Notes: a model not told the origin generated them from the letters alone. A stretch of 64,000 bases of DNA from Peribacillus sp. ACCC06369 (GCF_030348945.1 NZ_JAUCEN010000002.1:4650001-4714000); one strand, 5' to 3'. Shown: positions 1 to 8,697, numbered from the stretch's first letter. Numbers and translations: made by a program.

Positions 1-1825
1 TTTCAGAAAGCTTAATCAGCTGACCAGCTTGTCCGACAATCTTGCCTTTCTTATCGAATTCCACATCGATCGTTCCTAAAAAGTCGCTATACTGATACCC
101 TTGAACGATGACTGTCGGATCTTTCGTTTTCCCCTTATCATCCTTATCAATTACAACGGGGGCGTTTAACTGCGTATGGCTATGTCCGCCCACAATCACG
201 TCGATGCCTTTGACCTTGGCAGCTAATGTTAAATCATTGTCATAAGCTGCATTGTCATCATAACCAATATGGGATACGGCAACTATCTTATTAACACCCA
301 TCCCTTTGAACGCCTTGACCGCTTTTTCGGCCTCTTCAAGATAGTTTTCGAATACTATACTTCCAGGACTTGAAATATCTTTCGTTTCTTCAGTCGTAAG
401 CCCGAAGAAACCCACCTTCTGACCATCCACTTGTTTTACGATTCCATTGTATATCTTCCCTTGCTCCGGCTCACTTGAAATAAGGTCCGAAAATAATCCC
501 TTAAACTTATCATCCTCGGAGAAGTCCACGTTCGAACTGACAAATGGGAACTGAGCCCCCTTAATGAAGTCAGCCAAAGCTTGATGCCCTTCAGCGCTTG
601 ATCCCAAGTCAAACTCATGATTCCCAAATGTCATGACGTCATATTTCATTAAATTCATGAAGCGAAGATCCGCTTGCCCTTTGAATTCATTAAAATAGAG
701 GGTTCCCGAGAATACGTCACCAGCATCCACCAATAGAGCTTGCGGTTTACTCTTACGCACTTCTTTAACAGCTGTCACCCTTTTGGCCACATTGTCCAAG
801 TGGGCATGCGTGTCATTCGTATGCATCAAGGAAAGCGTGATTGCCTTCGCCGGATTTTTCAAAGCTTCTTTAGCAGCTGCCACTTTCTTATCCGCCAATG
901 CTATTTTCGCTTCGAATTCCTTTCGGTCCGCCTCCTTGATCCCATTTAAATGGATGTCGGCTCTCGCCTTTTTAGCCGCTTTTATCTGTTCTTTCGTTTT
1001 AAGTTCCCCATTGGCAAGAGCTACATAGGTATTGACCCGTTTTGCCACTTCCTTTTTCTTTTCTGCATATACCGCTTCATCATACTTACCTTTCACCTCT
1101 TTAACATAAGCATGAATGGCTTTACCGAGCTTGGACGTTTTGCTGACCTTTTTCAACTGAGAAGAAACGGTATTCATCCGGTTGTCCGCGGTCTTTAAAT
1201 CACCTTTCTTCACCCAGTAAGCAGCTTTCTCATAGTAGTACGGCACTTTCAGGTCACCGCTCAAAGCCGTTTTGGTCGATTTAGTGAATTTATCGTATAA
1301 GAGCTTTTCGATTTTCGCACCGTAAACCGTATCTTTAATGGCTTTGTCTGTCTTTTTCACGGCAATATCCAGTGCCTCGTATTGATTCCTGATATCAATA
1401 GATTTCTTGGCAAGAATTGAATTCGTAAGGGCGCTAATCGATTTATCATGTGCAGCTTTTGCTTTCTCAGCCGCTTTATATCCTTTTACATAACCTTCTG
1501 AACGAGTGATGTACTTGTCATAAGCTTCAATTTCTTTGTATTTGGCGTCTTTTTCTTTTTTGCTTAACATTGATTTTTTAATGGTAGAGTTGATGTCATT
1601 TTTTGCTTGTTTTGCAGACTTGATTTGTTTCTCAACAGTGGATACGGAAGCGAGTTTAGAAGAGTAGAAATAGGTGTCAAATGGTTTTTTGATGGTGGCC
1701 TTTGCCGTTTTGATTTTACTATTCAGACTAGTGGCAGCATCGGATGGTGCCGGTGCTACTGCTACGATCGTTGTCGCAGCCATTATGGTTGCTGATGCAA
1801 TTTTAACGATTTTCTTTTTCCCCAT
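1..1825 (-). CDS. Secreted 5'-nucleotidase/metallophosphatase with helical N-terminal stalk (C-terminus beyond window)
   Basis: The reading frame is open to the window edge, so only about 608 N-terminal residues are seen. The ATG at 1825 follows a GGGGGGA ribosome binding site. Residues 1-30 form a signal peptide (KKK charge, hydrophobic core, SDAA cleavage region). Residues 35-330 are Lys/Ala/Glu-rich and look like a long helical stalk. The calcineurin-like metallophosphatase domain starts near residue 335 and carries all the metal motifs: HTNDTHAH (about 336), DAGDVFSGT, GNHEFD (about 402), SHIGYD and GGHSHT (about 546). Known relatives hydrolyse extracellular nucleotides at the cell surface; the C-terminal 5'-nucleotidase domain should lie outside the window. 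The stalk is an unusual addition and may hold the enzyme away from the wall (inference). Confidence 0.9.
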   Translation of the reverse strand, partial: MGKKKIVKIASATIMAATTIVAVAPAPSDAATSLNSKIKTAKATIKKPFDTYFYSSKLASVSTVEKQIKSAKQAKNDINSTIKKSMLSKKEKDAKYKEIEAYDKYITRSEGYVKGYKAAEKAKAAHDKSISALTNSILAKKSIDIRNQYEALDIAVKKTDKAIKDTVYGAKIEKLLYDKFTKSTKTALSGDLKVPYYYEKAAYWVKKGDLKTADNRMNTVSSQLKKVSKTSKLGKAIHAYVKEVKGKYDEAVYAEKKKEVAKRVNTYVALANGELKTKEQIKAAKKARADIHLNGIKEADRKEFEAKIALADKKVAAAKEALKNPAKAITLSLMHTNDTHAHLDNVAKRVTAVKEVRKSKPQALLVDAGDVFSGTLYFNEFKGQADLRFMNLMKYDVMTFGNHEFDLGSSAEGHQALADFIKGAQFPFVSSNVDFSEDDKFKGLFSDLISSEPEQGKIYNGIVKQVDGQKVGFFGLTTEETKDISSPGSIVFENYLEEAEKAVKAFKGMGVNKIVAVSHIGYDDNAAYDNDLTLAAKVKGIDVIVGGHSHTQLNAPVVIDKDDKGKTKDPTVIVQGYQYSDFLGTIDVEFDKKGKIVGQAGQLIKLSE

Positions 1826-2555
1826 TAGAGTAATCCCCCCATAAGTTCTATACTGGCATAACATTTTGCGAACATATCCATGGATTTGACACGTTTTTCA
1901 AAAAATTAAACCTGAATAAATTTTATTGCTTATACACAAATCCACCCTACTTTTTTCCTCTAAAGATTCGTGTATATCCTATATTACAACAAAATAATCC
2001 AATTTTAAAACAAATTTACAATGCCACACGGAATATTAACAGAATATTATCATTATAATCACCCCAAAATACCCATCTGTATCTAGATGATATATCAACA
2101 AAATTATTTAATGGTAAAATAGTATCATTATTTCTCCGCAATCAATTTTGGTCTTTATACCTACAGAAGGTCAAAAAAAAGAGAGAGATTTAAATCTCTC
2201 CCACAGACTGTACAAGTTGGACGTTGATTTCCGCTCCAGGTACTCGCTTTCCGCGGGCGGTCTGGGAGCCTCCTCGGCTTGCGCCTGCGGGGTCTCCCTA
2301 GACTCGCTTTTCCCGCAGGAGTCTCGCACCTTCCTCTCCAATCAACATTGTTATAAAATTTTGATATAATCCATACCTGAGGAGTTGAAGGTATTGCTTT
2401 GTGTCAGTTGGTTCTTGATCAAAGTTACGTTTTCCGAAGCCATTTGTCTACAAACTTGAGAGAGAGAGTTATATCTCTCCCAGTCTTTGAAGAGCAACAT
2501 TGAACATAAAATTTTAATAATTCATAACAAGCAGAACAACATTACTCCCATATTT
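1826..2555. other. Intergenic region with a dispersed repeat and two short palindromes
   Basis: No convincing gene is seen. The region holds the promoter side of the nucleotidase gene (AT-rich, 1850-2150), a dispersed GC-rich repeat (2221-2350), and two related palindromes that flank it: GAGAGATTTAAATCTCTC near 2182-2199 and GAGAGTTATATCTCTC near 2464-2479. The short open frames over the repeat are products of its GC-rich composition. Confidence 0.6.
2221..2350 (-). repeat. Dispersed GC-rich imperfect palindromic repeat, copy 1
   Basis: This is a roughly 130-bp element running from ACGTTGATTTCCGCTCCAGG to CAATCAACATTG. It shares the blocks TCGCTTTCCGCGGGCGG, GCCTCCTCGGC, GCCTGCGGGGTCTCCC and CCCGCAGGAGTCTCG with the inverted copies at 10790-10925 and 11008-11122. 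The ends are related as an inverted repeat (GTTGATT...AATCAAC), so the RNA could fold on itself. It is non-coding. Confidence 0.8.
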
Positions 2556-3110
2556 TTAAGTTGGATAATATAGGATCATGCTTAAGCGAGTTAATGTTTC
2601 CCCTGAATTATGGTAAGTATGCGGTCTGTCAGCCTTGAATCTGATAGAATCACCATTCCTTACTGTATATTCTTCGTTATTTACACGTACAGTCAATTCC
2701 CCTTCAAAAACAGTTATGTACTCTTCAGTTCCTTCTCTATGGGAATCGGAACTTAGGAATCCACCTTTTTCTATCTCGACTGAATATACTTCAAAGCGCT
2801 TCTCATCTTCAAAGGGAAAGTAGGGATAAACTCGATATTTGCCGTTATCTTCAGATAATGATTGAATTTCACTTTTTAAAACAATTTTTGTATCCGGCTG
2901 CGGACTATTTATCAGTGAAGAAAATGAAATCTTTAATCCATTGGCTATTTTCCAAATTGTTGTAATCGTAGGGCTCGATCCGCCCCTTTCGATTTGTCCG
3001 ATCATCGTTTTGCTTACTCCGGTTAATTCAGCAACCTTTTCAAGACTTAATTTCTTACTTTCCCTGATGGCTTTTAAATTGTTAGCAATAATAAAATTTA
3101 TTTCTTCCAT
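2556..3110 (-). CDS. XRE-family regulator with C-terminal cupin domain
   Basis: A 184-residue protein. Residues 8-62 form a lambda-repressor-type helix-turn-helix (LSLEKVAELTGVSKTMIGQIERG). Residues 105-180 form a cupin sensor domain (HREGTEEYITVFEGELTV, then GDSIRFKADRPHTYHN). Family members usually repress or activate a neighbouring transporter or catabolic gene in response to a small molecule bound by the cupin. Here the divergent neighbour is a LysE-type exporter 103 bp away, so it probably controls that exporter and itself (inference). The length is typical of the family. Confidence 0.92.
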   Translation of the reverse strand: MEEINFIIANNLKAIRESKKLSLEKVAELTGVSKTMIGQIERGGSSPTITTIWKIANGLKISFSSLINSPQPDTKIVLKSEIQSLSEDNGKYRVYPYFPFEDEKRFEVYSVEIEKGGFLSSDSHREGTEEYITVFEGELTVRVNNEEYTVRNGDSIRFKADRPHTYHNSGETLTRLSMILYYPT

Positions 3111-3213
3111 AAAAATGCTCCTTATTTACAATATAACGTCGGCATTGTACAATAAAAAGGAAGTCGTTATAGTGTCACTTTTGGTCATTATAACATACAA
3201 AGGGGAGTCAACC
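3111..3213. promoter_or_regulatory. Divergent promoter/operator region between the XRE-cupin and LysE genes
   Basis: A 103-bp spacer between divergent genes. It contains an inverted repeat (ATAACG near 3136, CGTTAT near 3166) that is a reasonable operator candidate for the XRE regulator. A LysE ribosome binding site (AAAGGGGAG) lies at about 3199-3207. Confidence 0.45.
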
Positions 3214-3798
3214 ATGCCTTTACTATCTTTTTTGCTATTTGTTTTTGTTACAAGTTTCACTCCAGGTCCAAATAACATCATGGCAATGTTATTTGCGAAC
3301 AAGTACGGGTTAAAAAAGACGATTAAATTTTGTTTCGGGGTAGGTGCCGGTTTTTTTGTAATAATGTTATTGTGTAGTTATTTTAATGTTTTGCTTGAAA
3401 ATTTCATACCAAAGATTGAATTTATCATGACTATCCTAGGTGCAATTTATATGCTGTACCTGGCCATAAAAATCATTTCCAGTTCAAATAAAGATAAGGA
3501 CAATAATGATGACAGGAACAACAGTTTTATAGCGGGCATGCTTTTACAATTCATAAATCCAAAAGGCATCTTATATGGCATCACGGCAATATCAACCTTC
3601 ATACTACCTTATCACTCTTCAAATTTCAGCTTACTATTCTTTTCATTATTTCTGGCTTTTGTTGGTTTTATGAGTACGTTCTGTTGGAGTATGTTCGGTT
3701 CGGTTTTTCAAACGGTTTTATCAAAGTATAGAAGTCAGTTTAATGTAATCATGGCTTTGTTATTAGTGTATAGCGCCATTTCGATTCTTGTACAATGA
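3214..3798 (+). CDS. LysE/RhtB-family amino acid or metabolite exporter
   Basis: A 194-residue integral membrane protein with about six hydrophobic segments. The N-terminal signature TPGPNN at residues 16-21 is the hallmark of the LysE/RhtB family, and QFINPKG near residue 118 is also typical. Family members export amino acids or derivatives. The ATG at 3214 is chosen because it follows AAGGGGAG; the frame is open further upstream but that part overlaps the divergent regulator. The XRE-cupin protein probably regulates it. The substrate cannot be told from the sequence. Confidence 0.9.
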   Translation: MPLLSFLLFVFVTSFTPGPNNIMAMLFANKYGLKKTIKFCFGVGAGFFVIMLLCSYFNVLLENFIPKIEFIMTILGAIYMLYLAIKIISSSNKDKDNNDDRNNSFIAGMLLQFINPKGILYGITAISTFILPYHSSNFSLLFFSLFLAFVGFMSTFCWSMFGSVFQTVLSKYRSQFNVIMALLLVYSAISILVQ

Positions 3799-3802
3799 AA
3801 AA

Positions 3803-3842
3803 GGGCAACGGGTTCGATCCTTCATTAAGAAGGATTGCCCCA
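3803..3842 (+). terminator. Possible terminator after the exporter gene
   Basis: GGGCAA...TTGCCC encloses an inner ATCCTTC...GAAGGAT stem. There is no strong T-run after it, so the call is tentative. Confidence 0.35.
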
Positions 3843-3860
3843 TACCTCCCTCTCCCTGCA

Positions 3861-4646
3861 TTAAATGTTTAAGCTCCCTTCGAATATGGTCACGGCATGG
3901 CCTGAAAGTTTAACTGTGTCTTCCGTTACTTCAACCTTCAGCAGTCCTCCTCTTTCCGATGCCTGATAGGCTATAGTGATACTTTTGTTCAGCTTGCTTT
4001 TCCAATATGGTCCCAGACAGCAATGGGCCGAGCCGGTTACTTGATCTTCGTCAAGGCCTTGGGCAGGGGAAAAGAAACGTGAAACGAAATCATATTCACT
4101 GTTATCCGATTGACTCGTCACGATGACGCCCCGAACCGGCAATTGGGCAATGGAGTCTATATCCGGCTTTAAATTCCTTACGATTTCCTCTGATTGAACT
4201 TCGACTAGAAGATCCCATTTGTTTTGCCCAACATACGCAGGCACAACTCCTAAAGCTTTTATCAGTAAATCAGGGGCAGTGGTCTCCTTCTCCCTTAATG
4301 ACGGAAATTCCAACTGAACCATCCCATCAACGAATTTTGCAGTGAGAAGCCCGCTTTTCGTCTGATAGGCAATCGGCTGATTCCTTGGCACGTATCCTTT
4401 ATCCCATAAAAAGAAAGAGCTTGCCAGCGTCCCATGTCCACAAATCGGGATTTCAATGAAAGGTGTGAACCATCGCAGCTTCCATTCCCCATTATGAGGT
4501 TGAATAAAAGCGGTAACAGGCATATTAATCTCTTTAGCTGTTCGCTGCATCCACTCGCTGTTACTTTCCCCGGTAAGAAGGCAGACTGCAGCAGGGTTTC
4601 CTTTAAAAGGTTGATCTGTAAACGTATTAATGATGGTTAATTCCAT
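3861..4646 (-). CDS. PhzF-like isomerase-fold protein lacking the usual catalytic Glu
   Basis: A 261-residue protein with the PhzF/DapF-like double fold. Conserved family parts are FTDQPFKGNPAAV (residues 8-20), CGHGTLAS (about 69) and DEDQVTGSAHCCL (about 205). ATG 4646 is chosen because it follows GGAGGAACATTTA; the frame runs 26 codons further without another good site. PhzF relatives catalyse proton shifts using a Glu in an N-E-T motif near residue 45. Here the equivalent stretch reads NMPVTAF, with Val in place of Glu, while the second PhzF at 25.5-26.4 kb keeps NETSF. Activity may therefore be altered or lost. Confidence 0.88.
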   Translation of the reverse strand: MELTIINTFTDQPFKGNPAAVCLLTGESNSEWMQRTAKEINMPVTAFIQPHNGEWKLRWFTPFIEIPICGHGTLASSFFLWDKGYVPRNQPIAYQTKSGLLTAKFVDGMVQLEFPSLREKETTAPDLLIKALGVVPAYVGQNKWDLLVEVQSEEIVRNLKPDIDSIAQLPVRGVIVTSQSDNSEYDFVSRFFSPAQGLDEDQVTGSAHCCLGPYWKSKLNKSITIAYQASERGGLLKVEVTEDTVKLSGHAVTIFEGSLNI

Positions 4647-4724
4647 TAAATGTTCCTCCGGTAAGTAATATTCTAGTCTCCTAATTCCACAATGAGGAGC
4701 CCTTTTCCTTTTTTGAATGACCAT

Positions 4725-4943
4725 TCCCTTGTTTTTAAAGAGTTCTCATTAAAATGAAAAGGACCACCATATGGCGTCCTCGATTAAGTCCCTTTATCTA
4801 CACAGGTTCCAGACGATTTTAACGTTGTTATAAAAATCCTGTAATTATGTAGTGCATTTCGAAATCACTAAAATAGACAGCTTTATAAAAAAGCTGCCCA
4901 TCACTATATCAATTATGTGATCTACCTTGCCGTAACAAACACC
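4725..4943. other. Intergenic region with a hairpin
   Basis: No gene is seen. A short hairpin (CAGCTTT...AAAGCTG, about 4877-4897) reads toward a T-rich stretch on the minus strand. It may terminate the LysM-GH18 gene upstream of it on that strand. Confidence 0.4.
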
Positions 4944-6362
4944 CTACAGTTTCCGTACAATGAATGTATCCCCAAGCAGTTCCCAATTCTGGGGGAACGG
5001 ATAACCAAGTACCCAATAACTGAGACCCCTTGACCTGTAAGTCTTCACCAGATCGAATTTGGCTTTGGCACTGCGTGCGTCCTCAAACCAAACTTCATGT
5101 GTGCGTCCCTGATCATCTTTGTACCTATAATAAGGGGATTGGGCTGTCTCGTCATATTTTATTTCTGCATTATATTGGACGGCTCGCCTGATGGCTTCCT
5201 GCATGTCGAAAGTCTCTGCTTCCTGTCCCTCTTCATGAGGAATAAGCCAGTCCCTGGCATAAATTTGAAATCCTATGAAGATTTTATTTGTTGGTATCAC
5301 CGTTACGGCATAATCAAGGACACGCTTTATTTCATTAATGGGAGAGATTGCCTGCGGCGGCCCCTTTCGGTAACCCCATTCATATGTCATCAGCACCACG
5401 AAGTCGAGCAGCCGTCCGTGAACTGGATAATCATGTGCCTCAACTAATGTCCCCTTTTGATTGGCGCTAGTTTTTGGGGCAAGGGAGGATGACACAAAGT
5501 AACCCTCAGGATGCAATCGATCCACTGCTCTTTGGAGAAAGCGATTATAGAGATCACGGTCCTCTGGTCTTACACTTTCAAAATCGATATTCAATCCACG
5601 GTATCCTTTATCTTTCATTGTTTTTATGACGTTGGTTAATAATGTTTCCACTAAACTTAAATCGGAAAGTATCGTATGGGCAAGCTGAGTTCCCGCTTCC
5701 GTCGCGGAAAAATTCGTTATGCACATCATGGGTATGACGCCAGTCGACTGTGCCGCCCGGATCGTCGGGATGTCATCTATGACTTCTAAGCTGCCATCTT
5801 GCCTCATTCTATAACCAAATGGACTTACATAGGTCAAATCATGGGCTACTTCACGTACCTGCTCCGCACCGGCTTGCCCGTAAACGTTTGTAAAACCATT
5901 TACTTCAATGATGGGTTTTGGTTTCTGGGGAATCCTCATTATCCGTCCTATATGGATATTGGACGGATCTGTAATCCTATTCATCTGCATAATGGCCTGA
6001 ACTGTCGTTCCATAACGGCTCGCTATATCATAAAGGGTATCTCGTTCCCTTACGGTATGATAAATAACCGGGATGGTTAGTCTCTGCCCTGGATAGATAG
6101 CGGAAGGATTTGTGATGCGATTCGATTGCATGATTTCCTGTACCGTAATTCCAAACTGATTTGCGATATTATTTAGAGCATCCCCTTGCTGAACCCTGTA
6201 CTGAAGATAAGGTTCAGGAATCAAAAGAGCTAGGCCAAGCACCAGCTTATCTGGATTTTCAAGGCCATTGATCCGAACAATCCGGTTGATACTGACACCA
6301 TATTGCTGGGAAATTCCCCACAAAGAATCCCCCCTATTCACCACATGGATTCTCACATGCAC
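4944..6362 (-). CDS. LysM-GH18 peptidoglycan hydrolase (YaaH/SleL-like)
   Basis: A 472-residue protein with three N-terminal LysM modules (residues about 4-48, 54-97 and 103-147; each with RGDSLWGIS-, QGDALNNIA- or ERDTLYDIA-type starts). A glycoside hydrolase family 18 domain follows (about 155-470) with GLNIDFESV near 257, matching the family's catalytic D-x-x-D-x-D/E strand in its variant N-I-D-F-E form. The SleL/YaaH group acts as a cortical-fragment N-acetylglucosaminidase on spores and usually carries two LysM modules, so three is slightly unusual. The GTG start at 6362 sits 7 bp after AAGGAAAG. There is no signal peptide, as in other spore-coat SleL proteins. Confidence 0.9.
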   Translation of the reverse strand: MHVRIHVVNRGDSLWGISQQYGVSINRIVRINGLENPDKLVLGLALLIPEPYLQYRVQQGDALNNIANQFGITVQEIMQSNRITNPSAIYPGQRLTIPVIYHTVRERDTLYDIASRYGTTVQAIMQMNRITDPSNIHIGRIMRIPQKPKPIIEVNGFTNVYGQAGAEQVREVAHDLTYVSPFGYRMRQDGSLEVIDDIPTIRAAQSTGVIPMMCITNFSATEAGTQLAHTILSDLSLVETLLTNVIKTMKDKGYRGLNIDFESVRPEDRDLYNRFLQRAVDRLHPEGYFVSSSLAPKTSANQKGTLVEAHDYPVHGRLLDFVVLMTYEWGYRKGPPQAISPINEIKRVLDYAVTVIPTNKIFIGFQIYARDWLIPHEEGQEAETFDMQEAIRRAVQYNAEIKYDETAQSPYYRYKDDQGRTHEVWFEDARSAKAKFDLVKTYRSRGLSYWVLGYPFPQNWELLGDTFIVRKL

Positions 6363-6541
6363 AGCCCCGCTTTCCTTTTAAATATTCCTTTCATTTTATT
6401 CCCTGGATAGCCCTAATATGTTTTTTGCGTTCAACACTCATTAAATGAATGTGTTCATAAGCCTGAGAAGGATATAGGGGAAAAATAATAATGGCAGCTA
6501 TCAATTCCAGGGAAGGTATGGAGGGCTTGTCCATGTTTTAA

Positions 6542-6971
6542 ATGAGACTGCAGCATGATAATACGATTTTTAGAGGGGATTTTGAAGCCGAAGTAATCCA
6601 GAAGAGAATCTATTATTCAGAAGGAAAGGATTCATTTAAGACTCAAAGCTTATGAGCATGAAAGAATTTCAGCATTGGCCTATTCCATGGATTGCAGTGT
6701 TAGTGTAGCAGCAACTATGCTGCTGATTGCTGGTATTAGAAATCGAGACGTCTCTACACAAATGGTGGATTCAGAGGTAATTCGTTTACTTGATCCGGGA
6801 ATTCTTAAAAGTTTAAAGATGATTCAGAAATACATTTCAAAACTGAATGACGAGCACATTTTCACTTTTTCTCTAATTCCATATGTTGGGCATGAAGTAG
6901 TGGAAACTTCAAAAACGCTTCATGAAAAAGTGAATCTTTGGATAGATGATAATATAAAAAATATTGATTAG
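6542..6971 (+). pseudogene. Probable frameshifted small gene (unrecognised)
   Basis: Two short open frames lie end to end in different frames. The first (ATG 6542 to TGA 6653) encodes 37 residues starting MRLQHDNTIFRGDF. The second is open from 6597 to 6971 and reads HLRLKAYEHERISALAYSMD then VSVAATMLL, ending NIKNID. The second has no good start codon or ribosome binding site (the only late start is TTG 6675), so the simplest reading is one ancestral gene broken by a frameshift near 6600-6650. The central helical region with RISALAYSMDCSVS faintly resembles ribbon-helix-helix DNA-binding proteins, but I do not recognise the family. Confidence 0.35.
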
Positions 6972-7017
6972 AATTATATGGAGAATAATAAGTCAAAACG
7001 GGTGAGGAGGAATGAGC

Positions 7018-7395
7018 ATGAAAATGTTTAAAATGAGTGCTGTGACATTGTTAGCTGCGCTGTTGTTCCCTTCTTCTACATTTGCAAGTGGCTGGGATTA
7101 CTTAGGAGAACAATCTCTTTATTCTAATGGTGCTGAAAGTGATCAGTTTCCCTCTACTGGTGGTGATTATAAGATTTGTCGGGATTCTTACGTGGGTCCA
7201 GCGGGTAAGATAAAAGTTGAATTATGGGAGTATGATCCTGACAGTTATAATGATTATGTAGGGGTAAGATATTTAGATCGAGGCCAATGTGGTATTTTCC
7301 GGGGTATTGGTAACTTTGTTGATGGAGGAAATGAAGCAGAATTTTTTGCGAAATCAAGGACTAACAGTGATATGCATTTAATCTTTTATGATTAA
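7018..7395 (+). CDS. Small secreted protein, unknown function
   Basis: A 125-residue protein with a clear signal peptide (MKMFKMSAVTLLAALLFPSS, cleavage after TFA). The mature part of about 100 residues is rich in Gly, Tyr and Asp and has exactly two cysteines (in YKICRD and GQCGIF), which could form one disulfide. The second of two close ATGs (7018) is chosen because GAGGAGG is 7 bp upstream of it, whereas the ATG at 7012 sits directly against the ribosome binding site. The composition suggests a small beta-sheet extracellular protein. I do not recognise the family. It lies beside a broken gene and another orphan small-protein locus. Confidence 0.7.
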   Translation: MKMFKMSAVTLLAALLFPSSTFASGWDYLGEQSLYSNGAESDQFPSTGGDYKICRDSYVGPAGKIKVELWEYDPDSYNDYVGVRYLDRGQCGIFRGIGNFVDGGNEAEFFAKSRTNSDMHLIFYD

Positions 7396-7510
7396 TTCAC
7401 TAACTGAATGAAAAAAAGACCTGAGATTGATTCGTAAATGCTAAAGGATATTCTTCTAAAATGAGTGCGTAAACACCTTAATATGACCGCTAATATATAT
7501 AGGGTTTTTT

Positions 7511-7543
7511 AGGCTGATGTATTTCCACTTCAGCCTTTTCTTA
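7511..7543 (+). terminator. Intrinsic terminator
   Basis: The stem AGGCTGA...TCAGCCT is followed by TTTTCTT. It lies about 115 bp downstream of the small secreted-protein gene. Confidence 0.6.
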
Positions 7544-8029
7544 TGCAGGAAAATAACTACTTGATTTATCTAAATGAAAAGTGTCATAACTTAAAGGTTG
7601 GTAGAAGAAAGAGCATAAGGAAGAACTGTCCCCAACTATGTTGTTGAAAAGGCAAAGCCTAGTGTTTTTGTGGGTACATGAAAACTCCCCTATTAAAGCC
7701 ATCACTGCCCCTTTCATGTCCCCCTATTTTATTAATTTTACTTTTTCATTGTTTTTTTCGATGAAAATTAGCGATATTGTACGCAGTTACACCAAAATAA
7801 ACCACTTGAAGGGGTTTATTGTCTTTCACCTTTATGGTTTATGTATGATTTTATTCACCTAAAAAAGTAGTTTCATAGTGTTAGATTGATTGTCCTTTTT
7901 TTCTCTACTGTTATTTAAGGACTCACCTCTATCAAAGGATTTGGCGTTTATTGTGTACCCCTGCTGGACACACAATAAACAAAGACCATCTTATAATGAT
8001 GGTCTTTGTTTTGGTTAGCAGATTAAACT
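7544..8029. other. Intergenic stretch with no supported gene
   Basis: An AT-rich stretch. A 74-codon frame at 7638-7862 has no ribosome binding site and reads as low-complexity Phe/Ile/Leu sequence, so I do not call it. The right part carries the two adjacent hairpins at 7946-8013. Confidence 0.5.
7946..8013 (-). terminator. Two adjacent hairpins, the right one an intrinsic terminator
   Basis: The right hairpin (AAAGACCATC...GATGGTCTTT, 7981-8009) has T-rich flanks on both sides and fits the end of the small minus-strand operon 8030-8416. Directly beside it is a perfect 11-bp inverted repeat (GTTTATTGTGT...ACACAATAAAC, 7946-7980). Confidence 0.65.
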
Positions 8030-8119
8030 TTAAATTGAATAAAAGCTTATAATTCCAATTATCATAGCGATTATTAGAATTGATACTACACCAATAAGTA
8101 TTTTCTTCCAAGTTTTCAT
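8030..8119 (-). CDS. 29-residue single-span membrane peptide
   Basis: A small frame too short for routine gene calling. It starts MKTWKKILIGVV and ends IISFYSI: a positively charged N-terminus followed by one hydrophobic span. The ATG at 8119 is preceded by TAGGTGAT, a fair ribosome binding site. It begins 24 bp after the end of the minus-strand gene 8144-8416 and precedes a terminator, so it is probably the last gene of a two-gene unit. Small membrane peptides of this kind can be immunity, toxin or regulatory peptides, but nothing here decides which. Confidence 0.5.
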   Translation of the reverse strand: MKTWKKILIGVVSILIIAMIIGIISFYSI

Positions 8120-8143
8120 ATAATCACCTACTATATGTAAAAT

Positions 8144-8416
8144 TTATTTTTTTACAGAAGTTTTTATACTACCTGAGAGTTTTCCTAGATGATTTCCTGA
8201 TACTTTAAGATAAACATTTCCTATTTGTACAATACCAAGCGATCCTACTCCAACTTTATAATAAAAAGTTACCTCTCCGTAATATTTTTTATTATTGATA
8301 TAACCACCATAATAAGTTAAATCTGTAGCGATGGTTGGATTATAATGATAGACTACTTCTCCTTTCCCGGATTCTTTATTGAGAAAAACAAGGGAGTGAT
8401 TACAGTAGAGGAACAA
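8144..8416 (-). CDS. Small Tyr/Gly-rich protein, possibly with a frameshifted signal peptide
   Basis: An open frame of 90 codons; the only early start is a TTG with no convincing ribosome binding site. The product is rich in Tyr, Gly and Val (DLTYYGGYINNKKYYGE, VGVGSLGIVQIGNVYLKVSG) and ends SIKTSVKK. Immediately upstream, in another frame, a stretch reads KKFPKSIGGFALALVPLL then a stop, which looks like a signal peptide. The simplest explanation is a small secreted protein whose leader has been separated by a one-base frameshift, so this may be a pseudogene. I do not recognise the family. Confidence 0.4.
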   Translation of the reverse strand: MFLYCNHSLVFLNKESGKGEVVYHYNPTIATDLTYYGGYINNKKYYGEVTFYYKVGVGSLGIVQIGNVYLKVSGNHLGKLSGSIKTSVKK

Positions 8417-8697
8417 GAGCTAAAGCAAATCCCCCAATACTTTTAGGAAACTTTTTAATTTAACAAACGATTCTGCGCTACCTCTATTAATCTGTTAGAA
8501 AACCCTCACATCAAAATAAATTAACACCTCAAGATATATCCCCGCTTTCCAAGCCTTATTTTTGACTCTTAAGAAACAAAAACAAGGGGTGTGTACCTCT
8601 CCATTAAATAGTTAATCAAACGCTTTAAAAAGAGTGTAAAGGGTCTTAAATAACCCGTTTTTAAGTACGGTTACCTCGGTCTAAAACTGGATTGGTA

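Noticed and set aside
2148..2369. 73-codon frame over the first dispersed repeat
   Set aside because: Same reason: it reads through repeat copy 1 with no start signal or protein-like composition.
7638..7862. 74-codon plus-strand frame
   Set aside because: No ribosome binding site and a composition typical of random AT-rich DNA.
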